Positions 13,478 through 18,766 of a stretch of DNA of 18,766 nt are shown here, piece by piece. The stretch is from the NCBI GenBank assembly GCA_025201705.1, contig MU617219.1, positions 1 through 18,766 of the forward strand, read 5' to 3'. Origin of the DNA: Dissophora ornata (lineage: Eukaryota > Mortierellomycota > Mortierellomycetes > Mortierellales > Mortierellaceae). How positions within the stretch are numbered: position 1 is the stretch's first letter; each line of letters begins with the position of its first letter. Made by a program: the position numbers and the translations under genes. The notes under the pieces are model-generated. The model saw nothing but the letters and a program-made list of their open reading frames with translations. It was not told where the DNA came from and searched no databases.

Positions 13478-16400
13478 CTATCGTCGCTCGTTGACTCGGA
13501 AATGGAGCCAGATAAATCCGATCAAGAAAAAGGCACCTGCCATAATACCCAGGCTCTGAACATCCTTCCAATATGCGTTAGTCCTGAATCCGAACGTGGT
13601 CAAGATGACAGATCCAGGTACCTAAGTTTGTCATAGAGATGCGCGAGAGGATTTAGAACAGAGTATCGGCAGCGAGCAAACAAAAATAAAAAGAAGACAT
13701 GAAACTTACGTCGATCGACAGACCGTACTCCTTCTGGATCAAATGCAAGTATGCAATCTCATTGACTAACAGCGCCTCGAATGCATAGTTAAAGAACGAC
13801 AGCTTCTGGAGCCATGCGAGGTTCGTAGGGATGGAATCTATTTTGTTCAAAGAAAAAAAAACACGAGGACTATTAGCGATATAATTTGAGAACAAAGGGA
13901 AGCCATTCAACCAGTTCCTTTTTTTGCAAAAGTGCGAGAGAGAGCGAGAGAGAGAGAGGAGGGTAGCAGTCTTACCCTTGTTCAAAAAGAGTCCACCAAA
14001 GAGCATGGAAAAGAGCATGACCAAGCTACTCATCAAGTTTGCGACGCCGACCTCTTCAAACATGATTCCGATCATCAAGCAGACGCCCGCTGCTGTAAAG
14101 TTGAACAGCACCAACACCAAAAAGAACTTTCCAAACTCGGTCCAACCCTCGATCAATCCCACCATATTGTAGACCACCAATCCCATCAGCATCGGAGGAA
14201 TCACCCGCAAGGGTACAATGTCAAACAGTACCTTGGACAAGTAATAAGTCCAAGGCGCGTAATATCCATTAGCGCGTTCACGCACAAACAAAATACGCTC
14301 CTGTGCAAACGAGGGTAAGATCGACAGACATGAGAATCCGAAAAGAGCGCACATGAAAAAGAACACACCCATCCGGTTCTGGAATCCGGGGATATCATTC
14401 GTGACCTTGTAGAACAAAGCACCACACAGGAGACCCAAGAAGATTGACATGCAGTAATGAGCAAACATCAACATCGGGTCCCGATAAATGTTTTTCAGAG
14501 TTCGGTCTGCCAAGATTGTGAACTGACTCCACCACGAGGCACGACGATATGTTGACACTGCCTTGCCAGAACTGATGATGCTACCATGGACCGATCCAGG
14601 CGCGCCATTATCCATTCCGCCGCGTGCTTCCTGAACAGAAGAATCAATCTGTTGCTCCACGTCCAAAAGAACATCACTCTGCTTAAACCCATCCACCAGG
14701 GATTGGAGATGAGCTCCATCGGTACTGAGATCATCCTCATCTGACGGTGCTCTGCGGGTACCACTATCGCTGGTACTAGATGAAATAGGGTCGATTCCTA
14801 TGGCTGTGTCACCTCTAGGTCTAGAGTAATCTCCGTTGTTGTTGTTAAAATCGTTGGCTCTTGGACTGTCCTGCTCTCGTGAAGCCAACTCGTCCTCCCA
14901 CTGAAGCGAATCGTTAATGATGCTCGGAGCTCGCGTGAACCTAGTAGTGGGAATCGGGGGCTCCACGCCGAAAGATTGATCATCTCCCTCGTCTTCATCC
15001 ACAGCATCATGTCCTCCCTCGGTGTCATCGTTGGCGCTGCTGGCAGATTTTGGCGCTTTTCCTGTGTACATGGTCAGATCAAGCATGTAATCTGCCATAT
15101 TATAACCTTCGGGACAAACATGACCCAAACTCCTGAAATGACCATTCAAGCCCCTAGTCTCTCCAGAGTAGACAAGTTGACCCTTGGCCATCAAAACTAG
15201 CTGATCAAACATTGCGAAAATGTTGCTTCGAGGTTGGTGGATCGTGCAGACAACGGTGCGGTGATAAGTTCTCGCAAGCGTGACTAGACACTCCACCACG
15301 TTGTAGGCATTGTACGAATCCAGTCCTGAAGTGGGCTCGTCCAAGAACAGGATAGAGGGTGAGGTGACGAGCTCACACGCAATCGACACTCGACGCTTCT
15401 CTCCTCCAGAGATTGATCGTTGACCACTGGCACCAATCTTCATATCCTTAATGCTCAGGATACCTAGCTCTGACATGGTCTCCAGTACACGGAACCGCTT
15501 TGCTTCAAAGGACATGGCGCGGGGTAAACGGAGCAAGGCCGAGTATAAGATCGTCTCGTACACTGTAAGTGTGGACATGAGTGTATCCTCTTGATCGACA
15601 TATCTAACACACACAAAAAAAAGGCATCAACACCAAGTCAGAAAATAGAGCCGCTGTTTGGGGGCAAAAATGCATGCATGCATGAGCGCAAAATAGTTTC
15701 CTAGCGTTACCCAACCACCTGCTTGTATTCCTGACTAGACACTGTTCGTCCGTTCACATAGATGTTTCCACGAACAATGCCAGACTTGTGGCGCCTTGCC
15801 AAGATATCCAGCAAACTGGTCTTTCCAGCACCACTACCTCCCATGATCGCCATCAATTGTCCGGGCTTGACAATACCGCTGACCTGCATGACTACCTCTT
15901 TACTTCCAACAGTGTATCCCATGTCCTTAAACATTAGCGTTGCAGGAATATGCTCTGCCATAAGTTTCGTTGCCTCGTCATCTGGCAATGCGATATATCC
16001 TTCGCTGGACGATCCTGATTTCTTTGCCAAATACCAAACTGCGATGCCGAGGCCTAAGAGGAACGCAAAGACTCCGACTATGGACAAGATGATGCTCAGT
16101 GTGTTGTCTGGGCGAGGGGGCCGTTCGAATCCTGGGACTTGTGTATAATGCAAGCACTCTCCACTGTGGCACTGGAGATAGATGGCTGGGTCTCCGAACA
16201 AATCAGAGATGACACCATTCATCTCCGGTTCTGAAGGGAGGGGAATAATCGGAAGCCCACTGACGTTAGATCATGATCGCGTTCTAAACAAGCAAGAAGT
16301 ATGTCTGCCGCCTTGCAGTTCTGGTTCTTACCCTGGAATGTGCATTTGTTGTCCTCGGTGCAAACAAAATCAGCGGGTCCCTTGACCTCGTCCGCCAAAA

Positions 16401-18442
16401 AGTCATCAAGATCTGTTTGTTAAATGACAGCAACAACAAGGGAGAGTCAAACGACTGTTTCCGCATAGGTTTCCATTCCCGCTAATCATTGCGCATGTTC
16501 AAAATGCAGAGAGTTGATAGAGACACATACTGACGCCGCCGTCCTGTCCACAGAGCATCCTTTCGGGGATGCAGGCGCATGTAATGTTCTGGCATTTGTA
16601 AGTTGTGATAACATCATCGTACTTGACATCTAATGTCCGCAATTTTGAATGGCAATCTTGATGTTAGCCTTGTGTCTTCGCCCGTCCAAGCGTGCCCCAA
16701 CCAATGAGTCGATCCGTTCGTCTGCAGCTATCGTGTTGTTACCTTGAGCAAAACTACAGTTATCGAGATGGCAGTAAAAGGACTCTACTTGCGCAACCCA
16801 AACTATAAGAAAAACAGATGTCCGGGGGTCAGCACTCAATGACAAAATAAAAAAAAACAAGAGCCTTGAACCGAGTTTGCACCACTCTGTAAGTTCTTCG
16901 CTTTTTCGCCTTACACTGGAAATCGCAGGTCGCATTCTGCTGGTTACAGGAAAAGGTAATTGCTGGGGGTTGATCTGGTCCAAGAGCTTCCACGATCATT
17001 TTGTCTACAAAGGGGGGGCATAATAAAAAAAAATGTCAATTCGATTCCTTTTTTTTTCTTTGGAAAGGTCTGTGTCATAGTGTCTCTGCATCGTAGTTGG
17101 CTCCAGGAAGATCTATCCGGGTCTGGATACAGCGTGTCTCCCGTCCTGTGCACTGGTTTAACTACTCGCCAACAAGATCTGATTCCCGCCTGCTTCTTAG
17201 TTGTCCAGCTCGGCTGATCATTGTCGTGATCGCAGTTTGGAAGTCCATTTTATCCCTTCCTTTTTTTGATGACACAATTTCACAGAGAGAGAGAAATCAT
17301 CTCTGTCCAGTCTGCCTCCTTTTCTTGACTTACTGGTGACATCGCATTGCTGAAAGCTCTCGTAGACAGTGTATCCACCCTTGTAGCAGGTTCCATTCCT
17401 GCCTGTAGGCACCAATGCGTCGCAGACATGGTCTGCCTCGCAAACTAAAATAGCGGGTCAAAAATAATAAAACAAAAAAAAAAAAAGTCAGGGGAGGGGC
17501 AACAGGAATTTTTTTTCAAGAGTCGAAAATCGTGGGAATTGCGGTTCTTTCTTTTTTTTTGTTGTTGTTGTTGTTGTTGTTGTTGTTATTTGTTTGATTA
17601 GTCGACTTTTACCGTTGCAATTGATGCCAGACCAGCCGTCTTTGCACTCGCAGGTTGGTTCGTTTCCACGCCAAGGTCGGTCTTTTCCATCGGCAAGACT
17701 TCCGCAGACTTTTTTTTATATATGTATACGTTTGTATGATAAAAAGTTAACGCACCAATTAGTTTTTGAGTTCAAGATGTCTTGCAATTCGGAGGAACCA
17801 TCGTGATCAGTTCAGGGCTTTGTTTTTTTTTTTTTAATTCGACGCTGTTGTTGTTCAGGGGGAGGGGGGATATCTCAAAAACAAAAAAGATTGTCGAACA
17901 AAACACCATGATTGATAACGACTTCTTTTAGCCGTTGAAGCGGTAGAGGGGGTGTGCGTTTGGTATGTCGTGGACAAGACACACACACGACAACCCCCCC
18001 ACACACACACATACACACATATGTTCGCACGCCATTTCAACCAACTGAATAGGGGACGTATTTTTTTCGCAACCAGCGTTCCAGAGAGAGAGAAAAGATG
18101 TCTATGCAAAAAAAAAAACGTACCTGGCTCAGCACAATTGTCACCAGCGAACCCAGGGGGACATGTACACCGGCCATCATACCCGTTGCAGGGTGCAAAG
18201 TGTGTGCAAGGGAACGCGTTCAGCTCACAATTGAAGCAAGGGGGACAGTCCTCCTCCGCCCTGGGAGGTGCTGTCAGGAACGGGTTCGCCAGGGTCATGG
18301 CACCAGGAGGAAGCATCATATCATTGCTAGTGGGGTCGAGAATGCGCATGGATGCTTCTCCCGTAATGGATTCGCCTACTGCCGCCCATGCAGACTTTGT
18401 GATGGCGAGCATTGCCATTGGCAAAAGCCATGAATGCCTCAT
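13478..18442 (-). CDS. ADP1: Adp1-like ABCG half-transporter with EGF-like ectodomain, 11 exons, 1091 aa
   Basis: My exons, in transcript order, are 18442-18124, 17708-17613, 17444-17334, 17004-16915, 16802-16743, 16629-16531, 16412-16332, 16230-15711, 15603-13976, 13837-13710 and 13621-13478. Residues 1-20 look like a signal peptide. A Cys-rich ectodomain follows (about 66-320), with EGF-like C-rich modules such as [12 protein letters not shown] and [12 protein letters not shown], then FQQCDVT and [14 protein letters not shown] membrane segment spans about 330-353. The ATP cassette has Walker A GGSGAGKT (416-423), Q-loop Gln463, signature ISGGEKRR, Walker B ILFLDEP (543-549), SGLD and H-loop His581. 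An acidic Ser-rich linker (about 640-815) leads to ABC2 membrane spans (about 838-996 and 1067-1085). The order and length match yeast Adp1 (about 1050 aa), a half-size ABCG protein of uncertain substrate that should dimerise. All catalytic motifs are intact. The gene is convergent with the gene at 7734. Confidence 0.94.
17560..17588. repeat. TTG microsatellite in transporter intron 2
   Basis: About nine GTT/TTG units follow a T run inside the 168-base second intron (17612-17445). On the coding strand it is a CAA/AAC repeat just after the donor. It has no coding role. Confidence 0.85.
17977..18019. repeat. AC-rich microsatellite in transporter intron 1
   Basis: Interrupted AC dinucleotides and a C run lie in the 415-base first intron (18123-17709), the longest intron of the gene. 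On the coding strand this reads as TG/GT repeats, which create many spurious donor-like GT dinucleotides. Confidence 0.8.
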
Positions 18443-18501
18443 GGTTTCCTTTCGTATTATTTTCTATTGTATTATTTTTGCTCAAGGAAGGGGTGGGAGG
18501 G

Positions 18502-18510
18502 TATTATATC
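18502..18510 (-). promoter_or_regulatory. Possible TATA-like element of the transporter gene
   Basis: The minus strand reads GATATAATA about 60 bases before the transporter start codon, followed by a C/T-rich stretch. A TATA-like site followed by a pyrimidine block fits a fungal core promoter with a short leader, but no transcript start is known. Confidence 0.3.
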
Positions 18511-18766
18511 CAAGAGGGTGATAGAATGGAAGGAGGACGAGAGCAAGTAGGGCGTAGTGCACAGCACAGGACAGTATGGAAAGTGAGAGGTGTGTGAGGA
18601 GAAAAGAAGGTGAAAAAAAAAAAGGCAGATAAAAGCTGTAGAAGATATCGCAGGGACGTACCCAGCAAGCAATTGGCACTGCCCCTTTGCTGCCGCAAGA
18701 TTCTCTGCTCGTGACACTGCTTCACCAAACGGCTTAAAATGAAGCTGTCGGTCTCCAGGGGGGGGG
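18511..18766. other. Upstream region to the window edge
   Basis: This is the sequence upstream of the transporter promoter. It is purine-rich on the plus strand near 18520-18630, with an A run at 18615-18625. An ATG at 18739 in an A-rich context could begin a divergent plus-strand gene, but only nine codons remain before the window ends in a G run. That is too little to call. Confidence 0.4.

Noticed and set aside
13924..14318. Plus-strand open frames opposite the transporter
   Set aside because: They lie antisense to the membrane-domain exon and the GA repeat in intron 9, with no independent support.
15671..15684. TGCATGCATGCATG repeat in transporter intron 8
   Set aside because: It is a short self-complementary repeat. 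The hexamer is a splicing-factor site in animals, but there is no reason to assume that factor here.
17097..17339. Possible extra exon inside transporter intron 3
   Set aside because: The best open stretches either contain a stop or lack a usable donor before 17005, and direct joining restores the Adp1-like sequence QQCDVTNKM.

Overview
The window looks like nuclear DNA of an early-diverging filamentous fungus. A Mortierella-type mucoromycete is my best guess, but this is inference and I could not search a database. The reasons are: protein-coding genes split by short GT-AG introns, mostly 85-170 bases; long serine/glutamine-rich disordered segments; abundant homopolymers and microsatellites; and three genes that are clearly eukaryotic and fungal in type. 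I see no rRNA, tRNA, CRISPR array or recognisable mobile element. The gene models below were built by hand: exon phases were tracked across every junction, and all three models close without frame conflict.

Layout. (1) Positions 136-3844, minus strand: a seven-exon gene for a 965-residue protein kinase of the CaMKK / SNF1-activating kinase class (relatives are yeast Sak1/Tos3/Elm1 and fission yeast Ssp1). It has two inserts that flank the APE motif and a long disordered tail. (2) Positions 3845-7733: a 3.9 kb head-to-head intergenic region with a poly-C tract, several simple repeats and two weak open frames, but no gene I can defend. (3) Positions 7734-13094, plus strand: a four-exon gene for a 1671-residue, largely disordered protein that starts with a glutamine/histidine/tyrosine-rich tract. 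Its function is unknown. (4) Positions 13095-13477: a short tail-to-tail gap with long A tracts. (5) Positions 13478-18442, minus strand: an eleven-exon gene for a 1091-residue ABCG half-transporter of the yeast Adp1 type. It has a signal peptide, a Cys-rich EGF-like extracellular region, one membrane segment, an ATP-binding cassette, a long acidic linker and an ABC2 membrane domain. (6) Positions 18443-18766: its upstream region, ending at a G run.

Nothing links the three genes into one pathway. The kinase is expected to act in nutrient and stress signalling through AMPK/SNF1, the transporter in the endomembrane or plasma membrane, and the disordered protein is unassigned. I did not find a convincing undescribed system. 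The most interesting points are the run of six symmetric phase-1 exons encoding the transporter ectodomain, the paired inserts and possible intron-retention isoform in the kinase, and the large lineage-type disordered protein.
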